In this document: positions 43,503-58,500 of the stretch, in pieces
How the letters are laid out: the number at the start of each line of letters is the position of its first letter
Numbering within the stretch: position 1 is the first letter of the stretch
Source: Moringa oleifera
Taxonomy: Eukaryota; Streptophyta; Magnoliopsida; Brassicales; Moringaceae
Length of the DNA: 64,000 bases
Assembly (NCBI GenBank): GCA_021397835.1
Contig: JAJFZO010000230.1
Location: 7,124,001 to 7,188,000 of the forward strand
Direction: 5' to 3'
The notes under the pieces: model-generated
Database searches by the model: none
Seen by the model: only the letters and a program-made list of their open reading frames with translations
Told to the model about the DNA's origin: nothing
Position numbers and translations under genes: made by a program

Positions 43503-46500
43503 CCCCCCCAAAAAAAAAAAAAACCTTAATTTGATTCTTATTAATTTAAGGATTGTGCTTGCTACACTCAAATGTTGTTTGTACTGGTGGCTTGTGAATT
43601 CTTTACATCGTGTACATATTGATCTAAAGTTCTCAGTTCTTTATTTCTCTGTCTTATGTGGATCCTCATCCTTTCTTTGGTATTTTATATTCCAGGGGAG
43701 AGCTTGACAGGGTAAATGGTAGAATGATCGAACTCGCTTTGGATCCTCGTCTCAATAGAACCGGTGATATTTGGCACATCTGCATAGAGGTAGGTTCATT
43801 ATCAGGATATGCAAACATACTCCTTTATTTCGTTTCTACTTGGGAGTGGGAGTCTTGTATTTGCGGTGTCTGCATGTGTGCATATGAAAAAACTATCAGT
43901 TGGAGGTACCTTAACCATATGTAATTGGCATGAATGCTTAATGGAATATATTTCTGTTTTATTTATTAAATTGGTGATTTATACGTCCAACAACTAAGAT
44001 ATTGCTTGGGGTTGTACTTCTGTGAGATAATATGTTTTGTGCAGTGTCCATTTATATCCTTGGAATTGCTTCTGTAAATGCAGGACTTGCCTCGGAGCAA
44101 CGTTCTCTATGGTTATCGCATGGATGGTCCTCGAGATTGGCATCAAGGGCATCGGTTTGACAGTAGTGTTGTTCTTATAGATCCTTACACAAAGCTTGTT
44201 GAAGGTCGGCGGTATTTTGCAGATCACAACCATAAGCTGTCAAAATTTCTTGGAACTTATGATTTTGATAGTTTGCCATTTGACTGGGGAGATGACTACA
44301 AGCTTCCAAATATACCTGAGGTACTGAGGTTACTTGTATGGTATTCTACAGGTGGCATTATAGTTTTTGATGGAAACCATCCTTTGGGATTGAAAATTGG
44401 TAGTTACATGTTGCTCTGTTTTTCTCTCTTTCAACTTATTGTTAGACTAGTTACCTGATAATTAGGTTGTATCTGTTTTTTTCCCCTACATATATTTTTC
44501 ATGTGACTTTGACAATCAGAATCTATTTGTTTGGTGTCCTTTCTTACATTCAGTGTGTCCTTTTGCATCTCAACCTTTCTTATCAGGTTCATTACTGTCT
44601 TTGCAGAAAGATCTTGTTATATATGAGATGAATGTTCGTGCATTTACAAATGATGAATCTAGTGGGCTGGATCCAAATATTTGTGGCAGCTACCTTGGTG
44701 TGACTGAAAAGGTAAATGTGTATTTATTGAACTGTATTATGAAAGTTTGAAGTGCTTGAAATCTTAGCTGGAATGGCATTGGGCTTTAAGTTGTGGCTAA
44801 AAGAAAGGAGATTAAATGTCAAAAGAATTGATCCCTGCATGAATAATCCAGTGAGACCACGTCTTACATGCCAATAAGCTTTAAGTTTGGATATAAGAGC
44901 CACTAGGATCTTCAGATCTAGTCAACTAGGAACCTTTCTATTCCCAAGAGCCTTGTCCAAAAATCTTCCTGCTTCCATCGATTTCTGTCATTAAGGATCC
45001 CATCTCAGGATCTACTTTCCTATAGCATGAATTGAGGTCTTCCGTACTGAAGCTTTAGTGTATGGTACACAGAGAGGGAAGTAATGGAAGAGCACTACAT
45101 GCAGTTCATACAATAACGAGGTTGTTTCAGAGGGAACTGTGATCATACTAAAATGTAAAACTCGTAACCTGATTAGATAGAATGGAATAGCACTGCTTTC
45201 TAGCATGTTGTGAAAGGAAACAGTTGCACGTGGACTGCAACTAGTGTGGTGCAGCGGAAGGTTTGCTTCGAAACAGAAGCAGAATAAAATAAAAGAACAA
45301 ACCCGAAGGCTAAACCTTTAGAGGAAAATTTGATGAATTGTATTGAATTGCATCTAACTATTACAATAGGTCTTTAAATAATGCAAAGAAATAAACTAAG
45401 AATAGGAAATACAGAAAGAATAGGAAAACTAGAAATAAGAAACTTGAAGGAATAGGAAACTGACTAAATGGGAAACTAAGATATCTAATCAAAATAGGAC
45501 ATTAGCCGAAGTAGGACACTATGTTAATGTGTACTACATCATAGTGCTTTATCATGTAATTGAAGTGCACTTTGTTTAGGATGATTGCGGGCCACTTCAC
45601 TGCATCCAATGCTGTTCATTGCTTTGCAACCTTGTTAATCCTACTTATATCAATAGAAGGTTTAGTTTGAAAAATAAATTTTAATATAATGTTATTGAGT
45701 TACTGTTCTAGAATATGGCATTTATAATGTTGATTAGTGCATCTCTAGCATGATTTGAGCAGCACCAGCTCTATGCAATATTTTGTAGGTTCTCTCTTCC
45801 TAAGATTTGACTGTTGATTTGTGGGTGTAATGTAGTGATAAGAAAACTCTTCTAAGCCATTAAGAATTATTTTATTTTTTATTTTTTGGAATAGTGAATG
45901 CTGTTAACTAAGATAGCTATTGTCAGGCAAGAGCTCCAGACTGGCAAGTCTTGCCACTTTAAGAGTTGCTTTTCAGATTGCTGATTTGCTTTTCCTGATG
46001 ATCTTATGGTTGTTCAGAATAGTGTGCTTATTATGAAAGCCTATTTTTTTGCTGCTCATCAATTAGTGAGTTCAGAATTATATTATTTTTGTATGGGTTA
46101 GGATTTAGATAACAGTGGCTATTAACCAGTTTTCATGCATTGTATTCATCTGACAATTTTCTCTTCAACTTCAAAGATCCCGCACCTCTTAGAGCTTGGT
46201 ATTAATGCAGTGGAGTTATTGCCCGTCTTTGAATTTGATGAGTTGGAGTTTCAGAGGCGCCCAAACCCTAGAGATCACATGGTAAACCAAACCTTTTTGG
46301 TTATATGCTTTGTGCAGTAAATTTTCATATGATGAATGATTGTATTACTAAATGCACTTTACTGTGAAGGCTTATCATTTTCTTCATATTTAGTTTTGTG
46401 GGTTAAGAATTCAGGCTTTCTTGCAAGCGTTGTCTTTGATTTGATAACTTGAACTTGAGTTCCATGCCTATCTTGGAAATGCCTGTTTTAATTTTCTTTA

Positions 46501-49500
46501 GTTGTGGTCTGAAAATTAATATCTGCTAATTGCTTACATTATGTGGCTTTTAATGAAACTTAATAGGACTTAAGGGAATTAAAATATGTCCAGACACATA
46601 TGCTCGATTACCGTTAGGTTTTCTTTTCTGTTTCGTGTTTCTTTTTCAATTCTATACGTATATATTTACTTTTCACTGCAAATTTGATGCAGCTTCTTAG
46701 GTTGTAAATTGTGTTGGATCTTCCAAAAAGGTGATCCAATGCCAGATCTTACACTGTTATGATTTAGTGTTTTAGCGTGCAAAAAGACTTCCTTATGAGA
46801 TGAGCTGTGAGGTAAGAGAACAAAATACTATCTTTCACTTGTCATCAGCTGGTTGCATATTTTAGTCGATTGAAAACAGGAGAGATCACCTTGTTGATTG
46901 GGCAGTTACTTGGAGAACTGACAGTCGGTGATTTTCTGTAATTATGTTATTAGATTGAGAAGATTCAGTAAAGAGTCAGGAAAAGAAAACTCTTAAGGCA
47001 GGGGAGAGATAGAAAGGCAGGGCAGTTGCAATAAAAATGATTCATAGGATAATATCATATTAGGGGGTTGAATGGTATGCAGAAAAGAGTTATCATTAAG
47101 CGGACACTTCAACATTTGGAGGCAGATGTTGTTTGTCTCTAGGAGACAAAGATGAACAAGATGAATATTGGGGTGGTGAAGAGTTTGTGGAATAAACAAG
47201 ATGTAGAGTGGGAAGCTAAGGCAGCACAAGGGAACTCAATCGGCATTTTACTGTGCTGAAAGGGAAGAATAGGAAAATTGAAGGAATGCTGGAGAGGCTC
47301 AATATCTTTATCATGCAGCTTTGAGATGCAAGGGATGGGGTTGGAATGGGTCTTTACAGGAGTTTATGGGAGGGGAGAAAGACAAGCCCTTTAGGAAGAC
47401 CTAAGAGAAAGCCCGAGAAGATCTGGAGTGAAGCCAGGGTGATTGGGGTGATTTTAACATGATGTTATACTCACATGTAAGATTGGGAGTAGCGGCAGGA
47501 ACTACTCTGGAGAATTCAAGGAGATAAATATGAAACTTGAGATGCATGATCTACCATTAGGAAAGGGAAGGTTTACTTGGTCCAATTTAAGGGATAATTT
47601 GTCAATGTCTCGATTGGATAGGTTCTTGGTATCAAGGAGTTGGGAGGAGGCATTCTCATGTATGCAGCAGGAGCAGTTGCTGCCCAAGTCGACTTCGGAC
47701 CATAATCCAGTAATGTTGGTGATGGAGGACATGAAATGGGGCTCTTGCCCTTTTAGATATGAAAATATGTGGCTGTGAACTAAGGATTTTGACCAACGGG
47801 TGAAGGAATGGTGGGAGGTAATGAGGGAGGAAGGGAATGTAAGTTATGTGGTTGCTTATAAGCTGAAGGCTATTTAAGGAGGAGGTCAGAAAATGGAGAA
47901 GGGATCAATTTGGGACTGTGGGGCACCAAAGAGAAAACCTATGGATAGACCTACAGGAAGTAGATGGAATCATCATGGAGGGTGGGAGCAGTGAGGAAGA
48001 TCAAAGGAAGAGGATGGAGCTCAATAATTAATTGGTTCAGTTAATGAAATTGGAGGAATCTCTTCACATTAGAAATCTAGAGTTCTATGACTGAAGGCAG
48101 GAGACAGAAAACTACTTTCTTCCATAGGATGGCAAATGTGCATAAGAGAATCAATTATATTAATAAATTGCAAGTCAGCGGTATCACAATAGAAAGGGAA
48201 GATGAGGTAAAGGAAGAGATTAGAAGGTATCACAGGAAGTTGTACAACAGATGGGTGGCGACGAGAGTTGAATGGGTTGAATTTCTAGGAAATAATCAAT
48301 GAGTTAAAACACTGGATTGGAGCTCCTTTTGCGAAGAGGTTTACTGTGATCGTAAAGAATGTGATGGAGATAAGGCCGTGGGGTTAGATGGATTTTCAAT
48401 GGCATTTTTGAAATCAAATTGGGGCGTGATGATAGGAGATGTGATGAAGCTATTTGAGGAGTTTCACGGAAGCGATAAATTTGTCAAGTCACTAAAACTC
48501 TACTGTCATAGTATTGAAACCTAAGAAAACAGGGGCACTAAGCGTTTTGAATTATAAGCCAATAAGTTTAGTTGGCTGTGTGTACAGATTGATATCCAAG
48601 GTGCTGGCGAAAAAGTTTAGGTAGGTGGTGGAGGAAGTAGCGAGTCAAAGCCAAAATACTTTTGTCAAGGGAAGGCAGATTCTTGATGCTGTCATAATCG
48701 CCAATGAATTGGTTGGATAGCCAAACAAATTCTGGAAGAAAAAGGGTGGTGTGTAAATTAGATATGGAGAAAGCCTATAATCACGTAACGTGACACTTTT
48801 CAATGTACATGCTTAGAAGGGTGGGTGTGGAGAAAAAAAGTGTAGGTGGATGTATTGGTGTGTTTGATAGCTTCTTTTGCAGTTTTAGTAAGCGGTTGTG
48901 TGTCATAATTTTCTTTAACTCCACTAGGGGCTTAAGACAAGGGACCCCTATCCCTATTATTGCCCATATTGGTGATGGAAGCTTTGGATAGACCGTTGAA
49001 AAGATTAGTAGAGAGCGGGTTGCTAGAGGGCTTTAAAGTAGGGAAACCCGATAATGAGATGTAATGAGATGATGGTATTCCATCTATTATTCACAGATGA
49101 TACTATTGTTTTTGTGGAGTAGAAGAGGAACAATTGTTAAACCTAAGGGTTGTTTTGGTAGGCTTTTAGGTAGTATGAGGGCTAAAAATTAATATGGAGA
49201 AGAGTAAGCTAGTTGTGGTAGGAAAGGAAGTAGATGGGAGGGAACTAGCTATGCTCATGGGCTGTAAAATGGCAAGTTTTTCGATGTAGTACTTGGGGTT
49301 GACTTTGGGTGCTAAATACAAAGAGGAACTAGCTGTGCCCATGGGCTGTAAAATGGCAAGTTTTTTGATGTAGTACTTGGGTTTGACTTTGGGTGCTAAA
49401 TACAAAGAGGAAACTATATGGAATGGAGTGTTGAGAAATTTGAACAGGAGTAGGGTGGAAAAAGGCACTATTTGGCTGGAAGACTCACTTTGGAAAAAAA

Positions 49501-52500
49501 GTACTCTCTCTAACATTCTTGTGTATTTTATGTCTTTATTTCCATGACCAAGGGAGATGGCTGGTAAAATGGAGATGATTTCAAAGAAGGTTTTTTGGGG
49601 GCAGCATAGAGGACACTTGTAAGTACGATTTAGTGAGATGGAATGTGATCAAGCAAACCATTGATAGACGAGGGTTAGGAATCAAAGATTTAGTATCTTT
49701 TAACAAGATCTTGATGGGAAAATGATTGTGGAGATTTATGATGGAGAAGGAAGGGTTGTGGAGGAAGGTTGTGAAGAGCAAGTATGGTGAGTTGGAAGGG
49801 GGTTGGATGACCAAAGAGGAAAGAAGAAGTATCGAGTGAGTGTGTGGAAGTCCACTAGAAATGAGTGGGAGGAATTCAAGCTATGGACAAAATTCAAAGT
49901 GGGAGGAGGAAATTACTGTTAAATTCTAGAAGAATAAGTGGTGCAATGATACAATTTTGAGGAAGACTTATGCTAATATTTTTCTGTTAGCAAACAATAA
50001 AGAAGTCTGGGTCAGTGAGTGGAGGGAGGTGAATGGGGAAGGTGAGTCATGGTTTATTAACTGTCGAAGGAATGCACAAGATTGAGAAATTAGTCAAACT
50101 GAAGAGTTGTATGCCAGATTGCAATGCACCAAAATCGAGAACAACTTGGAGGATAGAGTGGTGTGGAAATTGGGCAGAAGGGACAAAGACCAATTTGCAG
50201 TAAATCATACTAAAGGGGCCTTAGCAATGATGAAGTAAGGGTGCAGTTTCCCTGAAAGTAGATCTGAATAACAAATGTGCCTCCTAAAGTGGCTTTTTTT
50301 CACATGTGAGGCTCTGCAAAGGAAGATTTTAATTATAGACAACTTGAGAAAAGGGAAAAAATTCTGGCGAACTAATGCTATTTATGTAAAGAGGCAGAGG
50401 GGACAGTCAATCATCTATTGCTAAGTTGTAGTTGGATTGCACATCCGTGGCAGAGGGTATTAAAGCTGTTCGGACTGTCCTGCTTAGAGCAGGGTCTGTA
50501 GGGCAGGAACTAATGGCACGGAGTAGACAGAGAGCTGGAAAAGAGAGGAAAAAACTGTTGTTCATGATTCTATAATTAGTCTTTTGGGTTACATGGCGCA
50601 AAAGTGATAGGAGGGCATTTGACAATGTTGAAACACCAATGGCAATAGTGTGGGTCAGTGTATTAAAATTATGAGATTCAGGGAATTATTTTGTAAATGA
50701 GGAGGATTAACTAGTGTTCATAGAACTACTAACTCCTTCAAACTAACTGCAATTGGATTGGGGTTGCACCCCCTTGGTGCTCTGTAAATAATACTACACA
50801 TTTTGTTACTGCTTAAAAAATGGTTGCGAAGAAGAGACAAAAGAAGCATAAATTGGGATAACTTTAGACAACCACTTTAACCTTGGCAGTTGAAACATAG
50901 TTTACACAAAAGATAAGAAAAATTCCAGAAAAGGGAAAAAGAAAATCCACTGTCCACTAAGTAAAAATGAGTTATGAAATTACTGTGAGATGATTTGTTG
51001 TTATTCTTGTGTGATAAAAAAGGGAATCCTCGTTATTACTGCAAGAGCATGTTATTGACTGCTAAGTAGATGCACGATGCAATGCTTTATAAAAGCTAAG
51101 CTTGACATCACTTCAATATTTCCTTTTTACCTTTTCATTTTGGAGCCCTTCCTTGTGCTTGGATTGATTCTAACAAATTGAAGATTGAACTTACTTTATT
51201 CCATCTCCAAGGTCAATACATGGGGCTATTCAACAATAAATTTCTTTGCTCCTATGAGTCGATATGCTAGTGGTGGTGGTGGACCTCTTAATGCTTCAAG
51301 GGAGTTCAAAGAAATGGTTAAAGCCTTGCATGGTGCTGGAATAGAGGTAATGGATATCCTTCTGCCACCATAAGCAAAACAAAATGCTTTCTCTTAGTGG
51401 TATTTTCCACTTTCGTTGTTTGACTTATTCAAATCCTGAACTATTCATTATTAAGATTTAAGACTTTTTTTATTTATTACTATATTTTATTTTTTGTGTA
51501 GGTCATTTTGGATGTTGTTTATAATCATACCAATGAGGCTGATGATGAAAACCCTTACACCACTTCATTTCGTGGCATAGACAATAAGGTGATTGCATAG
51601 TGCTTTCATTTTATTTTTCTAGTTTCTGAGAATGATGCCCTTGTCTCTGAAACATGTAATTGATTTTATGCCAATTTATTGATTCAAATATGTTTATTTC
51701 CATAGATGAATTCAGAAACTATTAAGTTATTTTATTATACTTACGTAATTTATTTTACCTAAGTGAAAAGAACTATCTAGTCTTTTTTGAAGTTATGGGG
51801 CAAAAATTCTGTTGTTTTTTTTTTTTTTTTAATTATGTGGTTCACAAGAAAACATATATATATGTTTGGATTTGGTTGGAGAGAGTATAGAAATATGAGG
51901 TGGGAGATATCTTACTTTCCTCCATTTAAGAATACCGCTAAACATGTAGGAGACTTTTAGGATGCGGAACTAATACCAAAGAAGAAAAACAATGGTGCAA
52001 GAGAAAAGGTCTGGGAGTGACTGTCCCTTGATCAGTTATTCACATAGGATTCTCACTCAGTCAAAATCCTGCACTATTAGCTTTAAGTTCTATTTTAAAT
52101 CAAGTATCTATTTTAGTTATGGAATCTTAGTCATTTTATTTTTGGGTGAAATGAATATGCCCATCTTTTTTTGGTTATTGTTCATTTCTCATCCAGATAT
52201 ACCCTATAAATTCATTTGCAGGTTTATTACATGGTAGACTTAACTAACAATGGCCAGTTGCTGAACTTCTCTGGCTGTGGTAATTGCACCGTCCTTCATT
52301 ATTTTTTCTGGATATTTTTTTCTTTGTGAGGAACTTATTATCTAATCTTAAGTATTGAGTGGTTCTATGAGTGTTTTTATACCATATTTGGACTACCCAT
52401 GTAATATAACATATTTCTCCAGTTGTTAACTAAGATCATTAAATGGGTTTGCATAAAGTCCTCATCTTGATATCTGCTTGTCCATGTTTCATCGCTGGGA

Positions 52501-55500
52501 TGTGTTTCTTAATGAAGCATTGTATATATTTGATAAAAAATGAATCAATATATATATATATATATTTTTAAAAAAAAAGCTTGAAAAAGATAAAGTAAGA
52601 GTACAGTGGGCTTACATGCAAGTATGCTCATGTGAGTTGTTCATGATTGAAGATGTTCCATCCCTTGAAATAGGATATATGTGATAATGTCAGTTCTAGC
52701 AGCAGGACAAGTAAAAGTACAGTAACATATGAAACAGCTCAAGACTTGCTGCAGTAAGTTACCTAAAAAGTTAGCTTCTAGTTGAAGCTATAAAAGAAGT
52801 AGTTTCATTTGAAATATTTGATGAGAAGTCCTCTATTTTGTTGAATATGATTCTTTGTGTCTTACCCTTGGATGAGTAGAATAATTGATTCTTGAACACA
52901 CTCTTGAGTTAGAGGGTGAGGTGCCACTTGTCTTTCCTCCTAGAAGAGCTCCCTGTTTGTATTTTTGGATAAAGAAAGCCAAAATTTCTCAGCGGAGTTT
53001 TGTTTTTGGATAAGCCAAGCCAAAATATTTTGATGAGAAATTTCGACAATTATGAGGCTGTAAAGAGGGAAAATGAATAATATCCTTGGATAGTTATGTT
53101 GTAGGGAAATAACTGAGCATCAGATTTTCCCTTTGTATGAAGACTACTACTGTCTCAAGTTGGTTAGCTAATGAGCTAGTACCCTGATATTGTTTATTTT
53201 TTGATAACCGAGGAGGTATTTGGGTTGAGAATCCGATTAACGGATGGGGGATCCATCTTCCTCGGGGCCTTGAATTTAATGACATGAAACAAACTCAATG
53301 GCCCTGAGGGTATTCAAACCTTGGACCTAGCCTAATATTATCAACATTCAAGATTTTTTTATTTTCAGCTGATCTGAACAAAATCAGGATATTTGCATTT
53401 GGCATTACTTTTTTTTTGGCTAAACACTCAACCTTTTCAATTTAGTAGAAGTAAATCTAACCAGTATTTGAAGTCTTCCCATAAGCATGTTTTTTGGTTT
53501 GCAGGGAACACATTGAACTGTAATCATCCAGTTGTAATGGAACTCATACTTGACAGCTTAAGACACTGGTATGGGTCTAAACCATGCAAAAAAGAAAAAC
53601 ATGGGTAGTGTTAATACTATTATGTAGCTAGTATTCTATGAAATGAATCCAGTATGTAATTGGTTAATAGCATATTAATTATTATCTCAAGATTCTTATT
53701 CTTTCTCGTTATCCAAATGTAGGGTCACTGAATATCACGTGGACGGATTCCGCTTCGACCTTGCTAGTGTACTTTGTCGAGGAACTGATGGATCTCCGCT
53801 TAATGCTCCCCCACTTATTAGGGTAAGTTAATCCTATGCATTTAATTTTATATGTCGAAGGATGAATTGGAAGAGGGAATTTTTTGTTGAAATCTTGACA
53901 ATTTGAAGACCTAGTTAGTGGTGAAATTAACAACAGAAAATTACTACCTCCTGTTGATCTTTCGGCAGCTTAGTAACATGATTGCAAAGTTAAAATATGA
54001 CTCTCTTGCTTTATTTATTATGACTGTGGTGCTATAAAAGCTTAAGATTAAAGGAGTATGGTCCACAAAAAAATAATCATGCCCTCTAGAATGCCAAGGC
54101 GAGATTTCTCTTGAGATGCCAATTTGATTTGTATTAGAAAAGGACCTTTGAGTTAATGTACAATGCATTTGTTTTGGAAGGTGGTCATCATATACTTACT
54201 TTTGGTGTGAAGTACATACAGGTTTCGTATAAGATTCTATTATGTCTTTAAGCTCTTGGTAATGATTAAGTCCAAAAATAAATATATTATTCATTGTATT
54301 TTATAAATGTCCTTTCCAGTGAGGATGATATACTAAAAGCATTGTGATTTAGTTGTGGTTCTCCCTTTGTTTTATTTTAAAGACATGTCCTCATCTTATT
54401 TTGGTACCATTGCTTGAAGAGATGTCAAATTTTTTGACTGGTTGGTTTATCCTACCATTGCATAATGAACCAGGCAATAGCTAAAGATGCTGTCATATCA
54501 AGATGCAAAATAATTTCAGAGCCTTGGGATTGCGGAGGTCTTTATCTTGTTGGAAGATTCCCAAATTGGGACCGGTAAATTTTATCTGCATTATTTTTTG
54601 CCTCAAGTTTCTTTGTTGGATGAACTAGTAGGTAGATCTGATTGGTGCTTTTATTATCCTTTGGCTACTGTAGTTTTAAATGCTGGTAAGAGTTGTGGTT
54701 TGTAGAGAGTTACTTGTTAGCTGAGGAATACATCTGGCCTTTATCTTTTTCTCCTTTATTTTTTGGTTTATTATCTTCTCTGCTTGGCTTATTTCAAGAG
54801 AAAGTGAGATTACTATGTGCCAATCAAGTGTAGGCTGTAACTGGGAGAGTTTTTCTTTTAGCAGAGATTGGATAAACTACCAATTTGAACACATACGCAC
54901 AAGGGAAAACTTGTGAGATGCAGTAAATGGCATTCAATATTTAAAGGAATAAATAAGTTCATTTTGGTTCACTTCTCAACAGTAAGTTGGCTTAGCGATC
55001 TTCAATTTAAGGCTGAGAAGTAGTAGTGCAGCATTTGATTGGGTATTGGTTATCTGTTACCTTTCCATATTTATTACCTTTTCTTTTACTTCTAAATGGG
55101 TTGAAATCATCCAAAACTCGGTTGACACAAACCATCAATATATCTTTGTCCATTACTGCAGCAAGATGACAGACTACTACTTGACGGAGAAGAACAATGA
55201 GTTAGTGAACATTTATGGTAGTACCAGTATGATAAGAAGTTGGAAAAGTGTAAAAGCTAGGAATATTTTGTGCAGCAGCACTTCAAAATGACCAGCATAT
55301 GCACTGTGGTCCTTTGAAAGAGAAATTTGCACTTCACGCAGAGAGGAAACATGAGCTTTATATGGCTGCATGCACTCTTTGAGCAATTAGTTTTGGAGCT
55401 TTCTGAATTTTGATAATTCTATAGATTATGTTTTCCTCAAGAAATTTGGTGGACACTTCATTCATGCTTTTATCACACTTCCTCGCTGCCATGATGCCAA

Positions 55501-58500
55501 TGTGTACCATATTTGGTTTCTTGTTTCTAAAGTTATGTAAACCAGTTTTTCTTTGTGAATATTTTAGGTTTTGGTAGACTTGTTTTACATGGAAATAAGC
55601 TATGTGATCATATATGCATGTCTTATACATTTTCAAATTTTTTAATTGTAATTCTCTGCAGAAAAATTTGGTAACTTATTTTTTAATTCATAATTCAGAT
55701 CATCCCTTTCTTTTCCTTTCCTTTTCCCCTGTTCTCCTCCTGCTTCTTGGTTTGCAAAATCTAAGCAGGACTAAATTACCGGCTCATTGTTTACGACATT
55801 CCTATTAGAAGAGGGGATGCCATGGCAATGGTTTTTATGATGGCACCTCCTCCAATCGCAAATTGGGGTGAAGAGTAAGGTTTGGGGTTTAATCCCCAAT
55901 GGATGCTCTGGTTCATATTCCTATCAAAAGCCGTTGTTCTGTTTGAAGCTTTGGCATTCTTATGTAAACCGGTTCCTCTTTGGAGAACTGTTTGTGTTTC
56001 TATGCATTGACACCTTGCATGATTTCCTTACTAGATTTATCTAATGCAGGTGGGCTGAATGGAATGGAAAGTACCGTGATGACAAAAGAAGATTTATAAA
56101 GGTGATACTAAGGGTAGAAACTTGCTAATTTGAGTATGCTTATGACTTCTGGTAAAAGAAAGAGAAGTTCTGAAGGAAGATGTTTAAATTATGTTTCTTG
56201 TGATTGAAAGGGGTGACATGCCTATAAAAGTTTGAATACATAACTTTTACTGAAATTCTAGATACTGCTACTGCTCAAGTTTTAAATATCATTGATATCT
56301 TCAGGTTTTAATCTAAATATCTACATTCTTGTGATTCAATTTGGAGAATGCTGAAAATTCTTTCTTTTTGAGGGTAGGATTTTTGTTACTGATCATACTT
56401 GTATATTTTGAAGCATGTGTTTTCTTTGCTCCTTGTAATTCTTGTTGACAGTAACTTCCTCTTTTGTTTTGCCTATTTTCTTGCAATCTTTCTTTTTCCT
56501 CCTGTTTTACTTGGACTGCATATATTATTATACTCTTTTTCCATTGCTTATTGTGTCTGATCCCATTCTCCTATTCTCCGTGGGAACTGAAGAATAAATC
56601 TCTTATTGATCACATCCCTTTTGAATCTTTCCCTAAAATGTATGTGGTGTAGGGTGATTGTGGGATGAAAGGGAGCTTTGCTACTCGTGTTGCTGGATCA
56701 GCTGACCTCTACAGGGTAAGATTCCTCACTGTGGATGCTTCACAGTCTTGTTATGACTATGTCTTGGGCATTCCATTTTCTTGTTTTTAATTACTAGTTA
56801 TTTTGAATCTTGTTGAGGATTAAATTGGTTTGATAAGCGATAAAATTTTGGCCTTTAAGTAAATATTTGGAAAGTTTGTTTTAAGGTCAGATATTCAATG
56901 AGTTGGGACAAGGAAATGCACTTTTTATTGGCACAGAGCTTTACATTAAGTTTCCCAGTCTGACGTATCTTGAAATTGGAGACTATGATTTAGTTGGCTT
57001 TAAAGCATAACTGAACAAGTCTTCATCTGGTAGGAATGAAGTTCGTTTTGTTTTTGAAATTTGAAATGGTTCTTATTTTGTTCTGCTCATCTTGTAAAGT
57101 ACTGAAATGCTATTACACTTCCTCCTTTCCCAAACTACCTCCATCAACCTTATGCCTAATGCCAGGTTATGTTCATCTTCACAAATTGTAAGGTGTCCTT
57201 GCATCTCTTTCCTGCAAGGCATCTTGATTGCTACTTGTCCAAATATCCACGCCAAGTGCTCAAGACCAGGTTACTCATTTTTCATACACTGAAAACACCC
57301 TTATCATCATACTGAAGAAAATGTGCCAATCTTTTCTTTTTCCAAATATTCTAAATCAATTAAAAGCCAAAATATTCACGCTTTCTTTGATGAATAAACG
57401 AAGGAACTGGCTTCTTGATATTGCAATAGATTAATTATCTTTAGCTGTGTGATTCAAAGCCGTTCTGCTAGGATGATGACTCAATAGATTAATTATTGTT
57501 TACCATCTTGTGATCCATTGCAATTATGCAGCACTATCATGTGTTATGCACTTGGTTTTGGACAATATCTTAAAAGACATCTGCAGAGTTTTCATTCGGG
57601 ATATACATGCTTTAGATTGTGCATGTTCCTTGTGAAAGTTGTTTGAGGTAGACATTTTCTCGTTTGAAACTAGAAATCCAGCTTGCATAGCGTGCATCAG
57701 TTTAGTTTCACTAAATCATGCATTTCAATTCACCCATCACAATAATTGGCTGCTGGGTGTAAATTAACTTATAGATCTCTGCTTCTCCTTCAATAGGTGA
57801 ACAAGCGCAAGCCTTACCACAGTGTTAATTTTGTTACTGCACATGATGGGTTCACATTGCGCGATCTTGTTTCATACAATTTCAAGGTACTCTGAGTTTC
57901 AAGGGATCAGTTTGATTATGGAATCGAGTTTTTCCTTAAATTTTTGGTTTTGTAGCACAATGATGCTAATGGGGAAGGTGGAAATGATGGATGCAATGAT
58001 AATTTGAGCTGGAATTGTGGTTTTGAAGGTAGAACCTGAACTTAGTATTACTTCTCTGTACTTCTGACATTGTTGGTTTCAAGTGTCGTCACTGTTAAGT
58101 ATCTGAAGATGGGATAACTCCTCAAAGACTAAGAAATTACCGTAGTCATCATATTGTGAAGTGAGTTTATATGAATTATTTTTTGATGAGAGCTACAGTA
58201 ACATGTTTAAATGTGTCTTTAAGTTCCTCTATATCTTAAAGCTTTTGTTCTTCTTAGGAGATATTGCTTAGCTGGAGGCCTCTTTTGATTGAGCTTTGTT
58301 CCTCAATTTCTGAACAAATGTGTATTATTTCTATCTCTTTTCACTTTTCTTGAATTCTTACTCAGAATTTATCTGATATTTTATTGGTTCCATAAAAACT
58401 GTCAAAGGTTGTTTTCTGCTTCGGCATGGGCGTTGTCAGTAGATTCCTGATTGCCTTTATTCATTATTACCATTTATTTCATTAGGAGACAGATTTGACT

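Noticed and set aside
43432..43707. Poly-Pro-containing ORF
   Set aside because: Created by the C run; it overlaps intron and part of ISA3 exon 5 in another frame.
47530..48302. Plus ORFs of 82 and 71 codons that could pass for host genes
   Set aside because: They are endonuclease and linker pieces of the decayed LINE.
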